From Pelagibius sp050330205 (lineage in GTDB: Bacteria > Pseudomonadota > Alphaproteobacteria > Kiloniellales > Kiloniellaceae), in contig JBHJOA010000007.1 in the NCBI GenBank assembly GCA_050330205.1, positions 1-64,000 of the forward strand: 64,000 bases of DNA, read 5' to 3'. Each line of letters opens with the position of its first letter. The first letter of the stretch is position 1. Below are positions 9,447 to 18,632 of the stretch, in pieces. Made by a program: the position numbers and the translations under genes. The notes under the pieces were generated by a model that did not search any database, was not told the origin of the DNA, and worked only from the letters and a program-made list of their open reading frames with translations.

Positions 9447-10979
9447 ATGACGGGTTGGCCGATACTTTCGACGATCACCTTTCTGCCGCTGGCGGGCGCG
9501 CTCTGGATTCTGTTCTTCGTGCGCCACGAGGACGAGGCCACGGCGGCCAAGAACGCCCGCTCCATGGCGCTGTGGTCGTCGCTGGTGACCTTCGTGGTCT
9601 CGCTGTTCCTGTGGTTCCGCTTCGACCGCAGCAGCGCCGACTTCCAGTTCGTCGAGCGCGTCGACTGGATCCCCGCCTTCAACATCAGCTACCACATGGG
9701 CGTCGACGGCATTTCGGTGATGTTCGTGCTGCTGTCGACCCTGCTGACGCCGATCTGCGTGCTGGCGAGCTGGGACGCCGTGAAGGTGCGGGTGAAGGAA
9801 TACATGATCGCCTTCCTGGTCCTCGAGACCCTGATGGTCGGCATGTTCTGCGCCCTCGACCTCGTCGTCTTCTACATCTTCTTCGAGGGCGTGCTGATCC
9901 CGATGTTCCTCATCATCGGCATCTGGGGCGGCGGCCGGCGGGTCTACGCGGCCTTCAAGTTCTTCCTCTACACCCTGGCCGGCTCGGTGCTGATGCTGCT
10001 GGCGATCCTCGCCATGTACTACGACGCCGGCACCACCGACATTCCGACGCTGCTGACCCACGGCTTCCCGGCGCAGATGCAGATCTGGCTGTGGCTGGCT
10101 TTCTTCGCCTCCTTCGCGGTGAAGGTGCCGATGTGGCCGGTGCACACCTGGCTGCCGGACGCCCACGTCGAGGCGCCGACGGCGGGCTCGGTGATCCTGG
10201 CCGGCGTGCTGCTGAAGATGGGCGGCTACGGTTTCCTGCGCTTCTCGGTGCCGATGATGCCGGAAGCCTCGGCGTTCTTCGCGCCGCTGGTCTTCGCGCT
10301 GTCGGTGGTGGCGGTGATCTACACCTCCCTGGTGGCGCTGGCCCAGGAGGACATGAAGAAGCTGATCGCCTATTCCTCGGTCGCCCACATGGGCTTCGTC
10401 ACCATCGGCATCTTCGTGGTGAACCAGCAGGGCGTCGAGGGCGCGATCTTCCAGATGCTGTCGCACGGCATCGTCTCCGCCGCGCTCTTCCTCCTGGTCG
10501 GCGTGGTCTACGACCGCCTGCACACGCGCTTGATCGAGCGCTACGACGGCCTCGTCCACCGCATGCCGGGCTACGCCCTGGTGTTCATGATCTTCATGCT
10601 GGCCTCGGTCGGCTTGCCGGGCACCAGCGGCTTCGTCGGCGAGTTCCTGGTGATCGTCGGCGCCTTCCAGGCCAACACCTGGGTCGCCCTGCTGGCGGCC
10701 AGCGGCATGGTGCTGGGCGCCGCCTACATGCTCTACCTCTACCGGCGCATCATCTTCGGGCGCATGACCAAGGATGATCTGATGGCGATCCTCGACCTCA
10801 ACTGGCGGGAGAAGGCGGTCTTCGCGCCGCTGGTGGTGTTGGTGTTCTGGATGGGCATCTACCCGGCCTCCTTCATCGACGTCATGGCGCCCTCGGTGGA
10901 GCGCCTGATCGCCGGCTACGAGGCCTCCCTGGCGGCCGCCGAAGGCCCGATCTTCGCCAGCCTCTGGTCCGAGCGCTAG
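9447..10979 (+). CDS. nuoM: NADH-quinone oxidoreductase subunit M (NuoM)
   Basis: 510 residues, about 14 transmembrane helices, a second antiporter-like proton pump of complex I. The essential glutamate is E147 in FYIFFEGVLIPMFLIIG (E. coli E144 equivalent). The lysine region KVPMWPVHTWLPDAHVEAPTAG and the broken helix KLIAYSSVAHMGFVTIG are conserved. Start ATG at 9447 is eight bases after the nuoL stop. Confidence 0.97.
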   Translation: MTGWPILSTITFLPLAGALWILFFVRHEDEATAAKNARSMALWSSLVTFVVSLFLWFRFDRSSADFQFVERVDWIPAFNISYHMGVDGISVMFVLLSTLLTPICVLASWDAVKVRVKEYMIAFLVLETLMVGMFCALDLVVFYIFFEGVLIPMFLIIGIWGGGRRVYAAFKFFLYTLAGSVLMLLAILAMYYDAGTTDIPTLLTHGFPAQMQIWLWLAFFASFAVKVPMWPVHTWLPDAHVEAPTAGSVILAGVLLKMGGYGFLRFSVPMMPEASAFFAPLVFALSVVAVIYTSLVALAQEDMKKLIAYSSVAHMGFVTIGIFVVNQQGVEGAIFQMLSHGIVSAALFLLVGVVYDRLHTRLIERYDGLVHRMPGYALVFMIFMLASVGLPGTSGFVGEFLVIVGAFQANTWVALLAASGMVLGAAYMLYLYRRIIFGRMTKDDLMAILDLNWREKAVFAPLVVLVFWMGIYPASFIDVMAPSVERLIAGYEASLAAAEGPIFASLWSER

Positions 10980-10989
10980 GAGACCCCGG

Positions 10990-12432
10990 ATGTCCGACCT
11001 GAATATCGCCGCAGCGCTGCCCGAGGTCTTCCTCGCCGTTGCCGGCATGATCCTGCTGATGCTGGGCGTGTTCCGCGGCAACGCCGGCACCCGTCTGGTG
11101 CTGTCGCTGACCGTGGCCAGCTTCGCCCTCTGCTTCGTCATCGTCGCCGCTTCCATGGGGCGCAGCACCGTGGCCCTGGGCGGCCTCTTTATCGCCGATC
11201 CCTTCGGCGACTTCATGAAGCTGCTGGCGCTGGCCGGCTCGGCGATCACCCTGGTGATGTCCCTGCGCTACATCGAGCGCGAGGACATGGCGCGCTTCGA
11301 ATACCCGGTGCTGGTGCTCTTCGCCACCCTCGGCATGCTGCTGATGATCTCGGCCAACGACATGCTGTCGCTCTACCTGGGCCTCGAGCTGCAGAGCCTG
11401 TCGCTCTACGTGGTGGCGGCCTTCCGCCGCGACCACCTGCGCTCCAGCGAGGCGGGCCTCAAGTACTTCGTCCTCGGCGCGCTGTCGTCGGGTATGCTGC
11501 TCTACGGCATCTCGATGATCTACGGCTTCGCCGGCACCACCTCCTTCGAGGGCTTGGCGGCGCAGTTCCAGGACGGCGCGCGGGTGCCCATCGGCCTCAT
11601 CGTCGGCATCGTCTTCCTGGCCGCGGGCCTCGCCTTCAAGATTTCGGCGGTGCCCTTCCACATGTGGACGCCGGACGTCTACGAGGGCGCGCCGACGCCG
11701 GTGACCGCCTTCTTCGCCACGGCGCCGAAGGTGGCCGCGGTGGCGCTGATCGTGCGCGTCATGGTCGGACCGTTCGGCGAGCTGGTGGACCAGTGGCAGC
11801 AGATCATCTGGTTCCTCTCCGTCGCCTCGATGATCCTCGGCGCCCTGGCGGCGATCAACCAGACCAACATCAAGCGGCTGATGGCCTACAGCTCCATCGG
11901 CCATATCGGCTACGCCCTCATCGGCCTCGCCGCGGGCACGCAGGACGGCGTCAACGGCATCCTGCTCTACATGACGATCTACATCGTCATGAACCTCGGC
12001 ACCTTCGCCGTCATCCTCTGCATGCGCCAGAAGGACGTCATGGTGGAGCGCATCGAGGATCTGAAGGGGCTCAGCAAGACCAACCCGGGCATGGCCCTTG
12101 CCCTGGCGATCTTCATGTTCTCCATGGCCGGAATCCCGCCACTGGTCGGCTTCTTCGGCAAGTTCTACATCTTCCTGGCGGCCATCGAGGCGGGCCTCTA
12201 CGTGCTGGCGGTGATCGGCGTGCTGTCCTCGGTGATCGGCGCATACTACTACCTGCGCATCGTCAAGCTGATGTACTTCGACGATCCCATCGAGTCCTTC
12301 GACCGGCCGATCGGGCGCGAGATGACCGTCATCCTGGCCGGCACCAGCCTGCTGATCGTCCTGCTGACGGTGGGCATCGCGCCGCTGCTGGACGGCACGG
12401 CGATGGCCGCGGCCTCGCTCTTCGCGGGATGA
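10990..12432 (+). CDS. nuoN: NADH-quinone oxidoreductase subunit N (NuoN)
   Basis: 480 residues, the third antiporter-like proton-pumping subunit. Signatures: LYLGLELQSLSLYVVAAF with the conserved glutamate, FKISAVPFHMWTPDVYEGAPTP, and RLMAYSSIGHIGYALIGL. It is the last complex I gene. Its stop overlaps the start of birA as ATGA, so the downstream vitamin genes belong to the same transcription unit. Confidence 0.97.
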   Translation: MSDLNIAAALPEVFLAVAGMILLMLGVFRGNAGTRLVLSLTVASFALCFVIVAASMGRSTVALGGLFIADPFGDFMKLLALAGSAITLVMSLRYIEREDMARFEYPVLVLFATLGMLLMISANDMLSLYLGLELQSLSLYVVAAFRRDHLRSSEAGLKYFVLGALSSGMLLYGISMIYGFAGTTSFEGLAAQFQDGARVPIGLIVGIVFLAAGLAFKISAVPFHMWTPDVYEGAPTPVTAFFATAPKVAAVALIVRVMVGPFGELVDQWQQIIWFLSVASMILGALAAINQTNIKRLMAYSSIGHIGYALIGLAAGTQDGVNGILLYMTIYIVMNLGTFAVILCMRQKDVMVERIEDLKGLSKTNPGMALALAIFMFSMAGIPPLVGFFGKFYIFLAAIEAGLYVLAVIGVLSSVIGAYYYLRIVKLMYFDDPIESFDRPIGREMTVILAGTSLLIVLLTVGIAPLLDGTAMAAASLFAG

Positions 12433-13238
12433 CAGCGGCGGCCGGGCGCGAGGACATGCCGAAGCTGCCGCCGGCCTACCGCCTGGTGGCGCTGGAAGAG
12501 GTCGACAGCACCAACGCCGAGGCCAAGCGCCTCGCCGAGGCAGGGGCCGAGGACGGCACCCTGGTGTGGGCGCGGCGCCAGAGCGCCGGCTACGGCCGCC
12601 AGGGTCGCCAGTGGTCGAGCCCCGAGGGCAACCTCTTCGTGTCGCTGATCGTGCGCCCGGACTGCCGCCTCGCCGAGGCCGCGCAGCTCAGCTTCCTCAC
12701 CGCCGTGGCCCTCGGCGATGCCATCGGCACCGTCGCCCCGCCGCTCGCCGAGGTCACCTTCAAGTGGCCCAACGACGTCCTGCTCAACGGCCGGAAGGTG
12801 GCCGGCATCCTGTTGGAATCCAAGGCGGATTCGGCGCAGAACCTGGAGTGGCTGGTGATCGGCCTGGGCGTCAACGTGAGCTCGTTCCCCGACGACACCC
12901 GGCTGCCGGCGACCAGCCTGCAGTACGAAGGTTGCGCGGCCGGAACGACCGCGGCGGACCTGCTGGAGGCCGTCGCCCGCCATCTGCTGACCTGGATCAA
13001 CCGCTGGCTCGACGAGGGCTTCGCGCCGCTGCGCCAGGCCTGGCTGCGCCACGCCCAGGGGCTCGGCGAGGAGATCGAGGTGCGGCTGCCGAAGGAGACC
13101 CTGCGCGGCACCTTCAGCGACCTCGATCCCGAGGGCACGCTGGTGCTGACCTTGCCCGGCGGCGCGACGCGGCGGATCGCCGCCGGCGACGTCTACCTGC
13201 CCGGCGAAGCCGCCGCCGGCGCCAAGGGAGGGGGCTGA
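12429..13238 (+). CDS. birA: Biotin--[acetyl-CoA-carboxylase] ligase (BirA, ligase-only type)
   Basis: 269 residues. It makes biotinyl-AMP and attaches biotin to carboxyl carrier proteins. Catalytic-domain motifs are EVDSTNAEAK (24-33), the nucleotide/biotin loop GYGRQGRQW (54-62) and KWPNDVLLNGRKVAG, in which K123 corresponds to the biotin-contacting lysine. There is no N-terminal winged helix, so it is a class I ligase and not a transcriptional repressor. The start ATG overlaps the nuoN stop; a second in-frame ATG nine codons later (MPKLPP) is an alternative. It stops three bases before coaX. The nuo-birA-coaX-rnj order is common in alphaproteobacteria. Confidence 0.95.
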   Translation: MTAAAGREDMPKLPPAYRLVALEEVDSTNAEAKRLAEAGAEDGTLVWARRQSAGYGRQGRQWSSPEGNLFVSLIVRPDCRLAEAAQLSFLTAVALGDAIGTVAPPLAEVTFKWPNDVLLNGRKVAGILLESKADSAQNLEWLVIGLGVNVSSFPDDTRLPATSLQYEGCAAGTTAADLLEAVARHLLTWINRWLDEGFAPLRQAWLRHAQGLGEEIEVRLPKETLRGTFSDLDPEGTLVLTLPGGATRRIAAGDVYLPGEAAAGAKGGG

Positions 13239-13241
13239 GCC

Positions 13242-14027
13242 ATGCTGGTCGCCATCGACGCCGGCAACACCAACGTGGTCTTCGCCATCTTCGACGGCGA
13301 GACCCTCCATGCCAAGTGGCGCGCCTCCAGCGACGCCAAGCGCACCGCCGACGAGTACGCGGTCTGGCTGACCCAGCTGATGGCCCTGAAGGACCTGAAG
13401 CCCTCCGACATCACCGCCGCCATCATCGCCAACGTGGTGCCGGCCTCGGCCTACAACCTCAACACCCTCTGCAGCGAGTTCTTCAAGGTCGAGCCGATGG
13501 TGATCGGCGATCCCGGCGTCGACCTCGGCATCGAGGTGCGCACGGACCGGCCGGAGACCGTCGGCGCCGACCGCCTGGTGAATGCCCTGGCGGCGCACCG
13601 CGCCTATGGCGGCCCGCTGATCGTCATCGACTTCGGCACCGCCACCACCTTCGACATCGTCGGCCCCGACGGCGCCTACGAGGGCGGCGTCATCGCCCCC
13701 TCGGCGCAGCATTCGGTGGAGGCGCTCTACCGCGCGGCGGCGCAGCTGCCGCGGGTCAAGATCGAGCGACCCGACCATGTCATCGGCAAGGACACCGTGC
13801 CGGCCATGAAATCCGGCATCTACTGGGGCTACGTCGGCCTCATCGAGGGACTGACCACGCGCATCAAGCAGGAATACGGCCGGCCGATGCGCGTGATCGC
13901 CACCGGCGGGCTGGCGCCGCTCTACGCCGAGGCCGCGCCGGTCATCGAGTTGGTCGACCCCGACATCACGCTTCGCGGACTTCGCCTGATCCACGCGGCC
14001 AACAGCAAGGCCGGGATCGGGAGTTAA
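13242..14027 (+). CDS. coaX: Type III pantothenate kinase (CoaX)
   Basis: 261 residues, typical length. It catalyses the first step of CoA synthesis, ATP-dependent phosphorylation of pantothenate, and belongs to the ASKHA fold. Visible motifs: phosphate-1 loop AIDAGNTNVVF (D6), the pantothenate-site GADRLVNALAA, and DFGTATTFDIV. The IYWGYVGLIEGL segment is also family-specific. It lies between birA and the RNase J gene with two- to three-base gaps. Confidence 0.96.
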   Translation: MLVAIDAGNTNVVFAIFDGETLHAKWRASSDAKRTADEYAVWLTQLMALKDLKPSDITAAIIANVVPASAYNLNTLCSEFFKVEPMVIGDPGVDLGIEVRTDRPETVGADRLVNALAAHRAYGGPLIVIDFGTATTFDIVGPDGAYEGGVIAPSAQHSVEALYRAAAQLPRVKIERPDHVIGKDTVPAMKSGIYWGYVGLIEGLTTRIKQEYGRPMRVIATGGLAPLYAEAAPVIELVDPDITLRGLRLIHAANSKAGIGS

Positions 14028-14029
14028 GC

Positions 14030-15709
14030 ATGGCCAAGACCTTCACCGGACGGGACCTCGGCAACGAGGATCTCTACTTCGTCCCGCTCGGCGGCACCGG
14101 CGAGATCGGGATGAACCTCAACCTCTACGGCCACGACGGCGCCTGGCTGATGGTCGACCTCGGCATCACCTTCGGCGACGCGCGGCTGCCGGGCATCGAC
14201 GTCGAGATGCCGGACCCCGCCTTCATCGTCGAGCGCCGCGAGCAGCTCGCCGGGCTGATCCTCACCCACGCCCACGAGGACCACCTCGGCGCCGTGCCCT
14301 ACCTCTGGGAGCAGCTGCGCTGCCCCGTCTACGCGACGAAGTTCACCGCCGCGCTGCTGCGCCGCAAGCTGGCCGAGGTTGGCCTGCTGGACGAGGTGCC
14401 GCTGACCGAGGTGCCGCTGTCGGGGACCTTCTCGGTCGGGCCCTTCGAGATCGAGCTGATCACCCTGACGCACTCGATCCCGGAGCCCAACGCCGTGGTC
14501 ATCCGCACCGCCGCCGGCACCGTGCTGCACACCGGCGACTGGAAGCTCGACCCGACGCCGCTGGTCGGCGACAGCTACGACGAGCAGCGCCTGAAGGCGC
14601 TGGCCGACGAGAACGTGCTGGCCATGGTCGGCGATTCCACCAACGCCATGGTGTGGAGCCCGGCCGGCTCCGAGGCGGAGGTGCGCGAGCAGATGCTGAA
14701 GGTGGTGGGCTCGCTGAAGCAGCGGGTCGCGGTAGCCTGCTTTGCCAGCAACGTGGCGCGCCTGGAAACCATGATCCGGGTCGCCGAGGACTGCGGCCGC
14801 CGGGTCTGCCTGCTCGGCCGCTCGATGCACCGCATCGTCGACTGCGCGCGCGAGGCCGGCTACCTGACCGGCCACCGGCCCTTCGTGGCGGAGGAGGAGG
14901 TCGACTACCTGCCGCGCGACGAGGTGCTGCTGCTCTGCACCGGCAGCCAGGGCGAGCCGCGTGCCGCCCTCTGGCGCATCGCCCGCGGCGACTATAACGG
15001 CGTGTCGCTCGACCGCGGCGACGCGGTGATCTTTTCCTCGCGGGTCATTCCCGGCAACGAGATGACCATCTTCGAGCTGCAGAACGCCCTGGCGGAGGCC
15101 GGCGTGCAGGTGATCACCGACCACGACCACGACATCCACGTTTCCGGCCATCCGGGGCGCGACGAGCTGGTGCAGATGTACCAGTGGGTGCGCCCGCGCG
15201 TCGCCGTTCCGGTGCACGGCGAGGCGCGCCACCTGGCCGCCCATGCCGAGATCGCCAAGGAGTGCCAGGTGCCGCAGCAGGTGGTCGGCCGCAACGGCGC
15301 GGTGATCCGCCTTGCCCCCGGGGAGGCGACTATCGTCGACGAGGTGCCGAGCGGCCGGCTGGTGTTCGACGGCCGGCGCCTGCTGTCGCGCGAGAGCCCG
15401 GTGCTGAAGGGCCGCCAGAAGCTGATGTTCAACGGCGCGGTCGCCGTCTCCCTGGTGCTGGACGAGCGCGGCGCCCTCGACGGCGAGCCGGAGATCTCCA
15501 CCGTCGGCCTCTACGAGCCCGAGGAGGAGGACGAGAATTTCGATGAGCTGGCGAGCGCCGTGGAGCAGGCGGTGCGCCGCCTCGGCAAGCGCGAGCGCAA
15601 GGACGACGAAGCGGTGGAGGAGGCGGCGCGGCTGGCCATCCGCCGGATCGTGAACCGCCTGCTCGGCAAGAAGCCCATGGTCATGGTCCACGTCATCAGG
15701 TTCGAATGA
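14030..15709 (+). CDS. rnj: Ribonuclease J
   Basis: 559 residues. A beta-CASP metallo-beta-lactamase nuclease with 5'-3' exonuclease and endonuclease activity, used in rRNA maturation and mRNA turnover. The metal-binding motif THAHEDHLGA (H80, H82, D84, H85) and the GTGEIGMNLNLY start are characteristic. The beta-CASP part contains CFASNVARLE and CTGSQGEPRAAL, and the late metal-site motif HVSGHPGRDELVQMY follows. Start chosen at ATG 14030, three bases after coaX. It probably ends the long nuo transcript; a 115-base gap follows. Confidence 0.96.
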   Translation: MAKTFTGRDLGNEDLYFVPLGGTGEIGMNLNLYGHDGAWLMVDLGITFGDARLPGIDVEMPDPAFIVERREQLAGLILTHAHEDHLGAVPYLWEQLRCPVYATKFTAALLRRKLAEVGLLDEVPLTEVPLSGTFSVGPFEIELITLTHSIPEPNAVVIRTAAGTVLHTGDWKLDPTPLVGDSYDEQRLKALADENVLAMVGDSTNAMVWSPAGSEAEVREQMLKVVGSLKQRVAVACFASNVARLETMIRVAEDCGRRVCLLGRSMHRIVDCAREAGYLTGHRPFVAEEEVDYLPRDEVLLLCTGSQGEPRAALWRIARGDYNGVSLDRGDAVIFSSRVIPGNEMTIFELQNALAEAGVQVITDHDHDIHVSGHPGRDELVQMYQWVRPRVAVPVHGEARHLAAHAEIAKECQVPQQVVGRNGAVIRLAPGEATIVDEVPSGRLVFDGRRLLSRESPVLKGRQKLMFNGAVAVSLVLDERGALDGEPEISTVGLYEPEEEDENFDELASAVEQAVRRLGKRERKDDEAVEEAARLAIRRIVNRLLGKKPMVMVHVIRFE

Positions 15710-15824
15710 CCGCGGCCCGCGACGCCCGCCGGAACTGTCAGGAGCCTTCGGATTCCGCCCGGTCAAGGCTTGCGCGGCGCTCCCCGGCGCCACAGATTAC
15801 CGGTGCAACCAAGGAGACGAGGCA

Positions 15825-16229
15825 ATGATCGGCAGGCTGAACCACGTGGCCATCGCGGTGCCGGACCTGGAGGCGGCGGCCGCCGTCTATCGCGACATGC
15901 TGGGCGCGGAGGTCTCCGAGGCCGTACCGCAGCCCGCGCACGGCGTCTCCGTGGTCTTCGTGACCCTGCCGAACACCAAGATCGAGCTGCTGCATCCCCT
16001 CGGCGACGACTCGCCGATCGCCGCCTTCCTGGCGCGCAACCCGGCCGGCGGCATCCACCACATCTGCTACGAGGTCGACGACATCCTCGCCGCCCGCGAC
16101 CGCCTGAAGACCGAAGGCGCAAGGGTGCTGGGCGACGGCGAGCCGAAGATCGGCGCCCACGACAAGCCGGTGCTGTTCCTCCATCCCAAGGACTTCTGCG
16201 GCACCCTCGTCGAGCTGGAACAGGCGTGA
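15825..16229 (+). CDS. mce: Methylmalonyl-CoA epimerase
   Basis: 134 residues, vicinal-oxygen-chelate (glyoxalase) fold. It interconverts the (R)- and (S)-epimers of methylmalonyl-CoA in propionate catabolism. The pattern MIGRLNHVAIAVPDLEAA with the first metal His, GGIHHICYEVDDI with the second, and the final HPKDFCGTLVELEQ with Glu matches the family. A clear ribosome-binding site (AAGGAGACGAGG) sits just before the ATG. The next gene, encoding a DUF1467 protein, starts 22 bases later; this pairing is frequent in alphaproteobacteria. Confidence 0.94.
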   Translation: MIGRLNHVAIAVPDLEAAAAVYRDMLGAEVSEAVPQPAHGVSVVFVTLPNTKIELLHPLGDDSPIAAFLARNPAGGIHHICYEVDDILAARDRLKTEGARVLGDGEPKIGAHDKPVLFLHPKDFCGTLVELEQA

Positions 16230-16251
16230 CGGCGGGGCGGGGCAGGCGCGG

Positions 16252-16515
16252 ATGAACTGGTTCACCGGCATACTCGTCTACTGCATGGTCTGGGTGGTGG
16301 TGCTGCTGACGGTGCTGCCCTGGGGCGTCAAGCCCGCGGAGACGCCCGAGGCCGGCCACGAGCCGGGCGCGCCGGAAAAGCCGATGCTGCTCCGGAAGTT
16401 CCTCGTCACCACGCTGATCGCCGCGGCGGTCTGGACCGGCATCTACCTGGTGATCGATCACGGCTGGGTGTCGTTCCGCGACAGCATCGAGCCCTTCACG
16501 CGGCCCTCTTCGTGA
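16252..16515 (+). CDS. DUF1467 family small membrane protein
   Basis: 87 residues with two hydrophobic segments (about residues 4-24 and 50-68) joined by a polar loop rich in Pro/Glu/Gly. The first helix runs into VVVLLTVLPWGVKP, the diagnostic pattern of DUF1467. No function is known for the family; neighbourhood next to mce is conserved in many alphaproteobacteria, but this does not by itself show a metabolic link. It stops 10 bases before tag. Confidence 0.85.
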   Translation: MNWFTGILVYCMVWVVVLLTVLPWGVKPAETPEAGHEPGAPEKPMLLRKFLVTTLIAAAVWTGIYLVIDHGWVSFRDSIEPFTRPSS

Positions 16516-16525
16516 TGGACAAGCC

Positions 16526-17095
16526 ATGAGCGGCTACTGCGACTACGCCCCCGGCCACCCGGTCCATGCCCACTACCACGACCGCGAGTACGGCTTTCCG
16601 GTCGACGACGAGGCGGCGCTCTTCGAGCGGCTGGTGCTGGAGATCAACCAGGCCGGCCTGTCCTGGGAGCTGATGCTGAAGAAGCGCGAGGGCTTCCGCG
16701 CCGCCTACGACGGCTTCGAGGTCGACAAGGTCGCCCGCTACGGCGAACGCCAGCGCGCGCGGCTGCTGGCCGATGCCGGGATCATCCGCAACCGCCTGAA
16801 GGTCGACGCCGCCATCGAGAACGCAAAACGCATCGTCGTCCTGCGGCGCGACTACGGCTCCTTCGCCGGCTGGATCGACGCCCACCACCCGCTGGACAAG
16901 CCCGACTGGGTGAAGCTGTTCCGCAAGACCTTCAAGTTCACCGGCGGCGAGATCGTCGGCGAGTTCCTCATGAGCACCGGCTACCTGCCCGGCGCCCACC
17001 GCGAGAGCTGTCCGGTATTCAAGAAGATCGCCCGCCTGTCGCCGCCGTGGATGCAGGCCGCGGCGCCGAAGCGCGCGAAGCGGGCAGGGAAGTGA
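16526..17095 (+). CDS. tag: DNA-3-methyladenine glycosylase I (Tag)
   Basis: 189 residues, standard length. It removes 3-methyladenine from alkylated DNA in base excision repair. The N-terminal CDYAPGHPVHAHYHDREYGFP supplies the Cys and His ligands of the structural zinc site. The C-terminal GAHRESCPVF supplies the second His/Cys pair. The segment LVLEINQAGLSWELMLKKREGFR is the conserved helix-hairpin-helix region. No SOS-like or Ada-box operator is visible upstream; it appears cotranscribed with the DUF1467 gene. Confidence 0.95.
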   Translation: MSGYCDYAPGHPVHAHYHDREYGFPVDDEAALFERLVLEINQAGLSWELMLKKREGFRAAYDGFEVDKVARYGERQRARLLADAGIIRNRLKVDAAIENAKRIVVLRRDYGSFAGWIDAHHPLDKPDWVKLFRKTFKFTGGEIVGEFLMSTGYLPGAHRESCPVFKKIARLSPPWMQAAAPKRAKRAGK

Positions 17096-17147
17096 TTGCG
17101 GCGGGCGCCGCGGCTGTCTCGGATCGTCTCGCTTTCCGACGGTATCG

Positions 17148-18329
17148 CTATCTGCGGCGGCGCGGCTGAGCCCCGCCGAGCCATCCCTTGTGGCGGAACC
17201 ATAGGAGCAGGCCGGCCGCTATCAGGACCATGAAGAGCAGCGAGGCCGGATAGCCGTAGCGCCAGGCGAGCTCGGGCATGTTCCACGGGCTTGCCTCGGG
17301 ATCGAAGTTCATCCCGTAAACGCCGGCAAAGAATGTCAGGGGGATGAAGATCGTGGCGATGACGGTCAGGACCTTCATGACCTCATTCATGCGATTGCTG
17401 ACGCTGGAGAGCTGGATATCCACCAGTCCGGAAGCGATCTCGCGATAGGTCTCGATCATGTCGATGAGCTGAATCGTATGATCGTAGCAATCGCGCAGAT
17501 ACAGCTTCGTCTCGTCGGCGATGAACGACGTTTCATCGCGTATCAGGGCATTCAGCATTTCGCGTTGCGGCCACACCGACCGGCGCGCCGTCAAGAGGTC
17601 CCGCTTCAGGTCGTGGATGTCGGCGATGTAACCGAGTTCAGGCTGTTCGACGACACCCTGCTCGAGGTCCTCGACGCGCTCGCCATAGACCTCGAGCAAC
17701 GGGAAAAAGGAATCGATGGCGGCGTCGAGCAGGGCATAGGCCAGGTAGTCGGTGCCGCGGGTTCGTATCCGGCCGCTCGCGGCACGCAGTCGCGCGCGAA
17801 CCGGCTCGAACACGTCTCCGGGTTGCTCCTGGAAGGTGATGACGAAGTCCTTGCCGATGCAGATGGCCACCTGTTCGGTGACCAGCCGGCCGGCGTGCTC
17901 GGCCCAGGGAGCAGCTCCGCTGTCGGAAGCCGGAGGCGACGCGGGATGCCCTCCGCCATCATCCTCCCGGGCGGGGTTCAGCGGCATGCGGGTAACGATG
18001 AACAGGTGCTTCTCATAAGCCTCGACCTTGGGCCGCTGGCTGACATTGGCTATGTCCGCGAGGGCCAGGGGGTGAAGGCCGAACATCTCACCGATCTTCT
18101 GAATCGTCGCCGGATCCCCAAGCCCCGAGACGTTCAGCCAGCGAACCGCGTGGCCGCTCGGCATAGGCGGCAGCTCCTCGATCGCGGCAAGCTTCCGTTC
18201 ACTCAGATCGTCCGGGCCGTACGAGATAAGCTGGACTTCGGGCCTCGGCGCATCGGGGTCGATGGTAAGCGTGCCGGGTGAGGCGCCCGGCGGCGAGCGA
18301 TGGTAGGTCCGGTGCCTGCGTCTCTTCAT
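17148..18329 (-). CDS. corA: CorA family magnesium/cobalt transporter
   Basis: 393 residues from the chosen start MKRRRHRTY. An AGAGGGG ribosome-binding site lies eight bases upstream; a longer frame to 18434 is open but lacks one. The large N-terminal cytoplasmic domain is mostly helical. The two C-terminal membrane helices flank the selectivity loop YGMNF (G339-M340-N341), the hallmark of CorA. The protein ends in a basic tail QPRRRR. It is a single gene facing tag convergently (52-base gap). Upstream on its own strand are a possible weak promoter (TATGCT around 18395-18400) and, further back, a separate small-RNA candidate. Confidence 0.93.
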   Translation of the reverse strand: MKRRRHRTYHRSPPGASPGTLTIDPDAPRPEVQLISYGPDDLSERKLAAIEELPPMPSGHAVRWLNVSGLGDPATIQKIGEMFGLHPLALADIANVSQRPKVEAYEKHLFIVTRMPLNPAREDDGGGHPASPPASDSGAAPWAEHAGRLVTEQVAICIGKDFVITFQEQPGDVFEPVRARLRAASGRIRTRGTDYLAYALLDAAIDSFFPLLEVYGERVEDLEQGVVEQPELGYIADIHDLKRDLLTARRSVWPQREMLNALIRDETSFIADETKLYLRDCYDHTIQLIDMIETYREIASGLVDIQLSSVSNRMNEVMKVLTVIATIFIPLTFFAGVYGMNFDPEASPWNMPELAWRYGYPASLLFMVLIAAGLLLWFRHKGWLGGAQPRRRR

Positions 18330-18469
18330 GCGAATCCCCTCTTTACCCATGCGAGGTCCCAGGCGCGGCTGTCGCCGCGTCTCCGGCAGGGTGGAGAGCA
18401 TAACACCCTCGATTCCGATACTTGGAGTGGGCAAGCCGATTGGCGGGGCGGGGGTGGGGGAGGGAAGGC

Positions 18470-18497
18470 AAAAAAATAAGGCAAGCCGCAGCTTGCC
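18470..18497 (-). terminator. Intrinsic terminator of the small RNA candidate
   Basis: Stem GGCAAGC/GCTTGCC (18480-18486 with 18491-18497), four-base loop, then on the minus strand CTTATTTTTTT ending at 18470. Perfect seven-pair stem with a seven-U run. It cannot serve the plus strand because the A/T run lies on the wrong side. Confidence 0.7.
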
Positions 18498-18626
18498 CTC
18501 GCCAGTTCCCTGTTCAGGTCGGAGCCCGACGAGCGGGCTCTCTTGGTTTTGAACGGCTCAAGGCCGTCGTTTGGCGTGTCCACCCTAAACCTGGGCCGCG
18601 CTGCGCTCTCCGGCGCAGTTCCTAGC
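18470..18626 (-). ncRNA. Candidate structured small RNA gene, unassigned family
   Basis: No protein-coding signal here, but a full RNA-gene layout on the minus strand. The promoter is described separately. The predicted transcript of about 157 bases contains hairpins at 18601-18618 (6 bp), 18553-18567 (5 bp), 18522-18540 (7 bp) and a final 7-bp hairpin followed by seven U. The 5' end (GCCCGCTAG) can also pair with CTGGC-GA-GGGC near the 3' end, giving a closing stem. Size, closing stem and free-standing layout would suit 6S RNA, but I do not recognise a diagnostic sequence, and it could be a different small RNA. It ends about 140 bases before corA, so a corA leader function is less likely but possible. 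Confidence 0.5.
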
Positions 18627-18632
18627 GGGCAA

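Noticed and set aside
15699..15711. GGTTCGAATGACC, resembling a tRNA T-arm
   Set aside because: It is the last codons and stop of the RNase J gene; no acceptor stem, D-arm or anticodon arm can be formed around it. No tRNA or rRNA gene was found in the window.
18522..18550. Plus-strand terminator (GAGCCCG hairpin followed by TCTTGGTTTT)
   Set aside because: No plus-strand gene ends before it, and it is more simply one of the internal hairpins of the minus-strand RNA candidate.
18330..18626. M-box or other known metal riboswitch controlling corA
   Set aside because: I do not see the conserved M-box core, and the terminator lies about 140 bases from corA with a possible separate corA promoter in between. 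An uncharacterised leader cannot be excluded.
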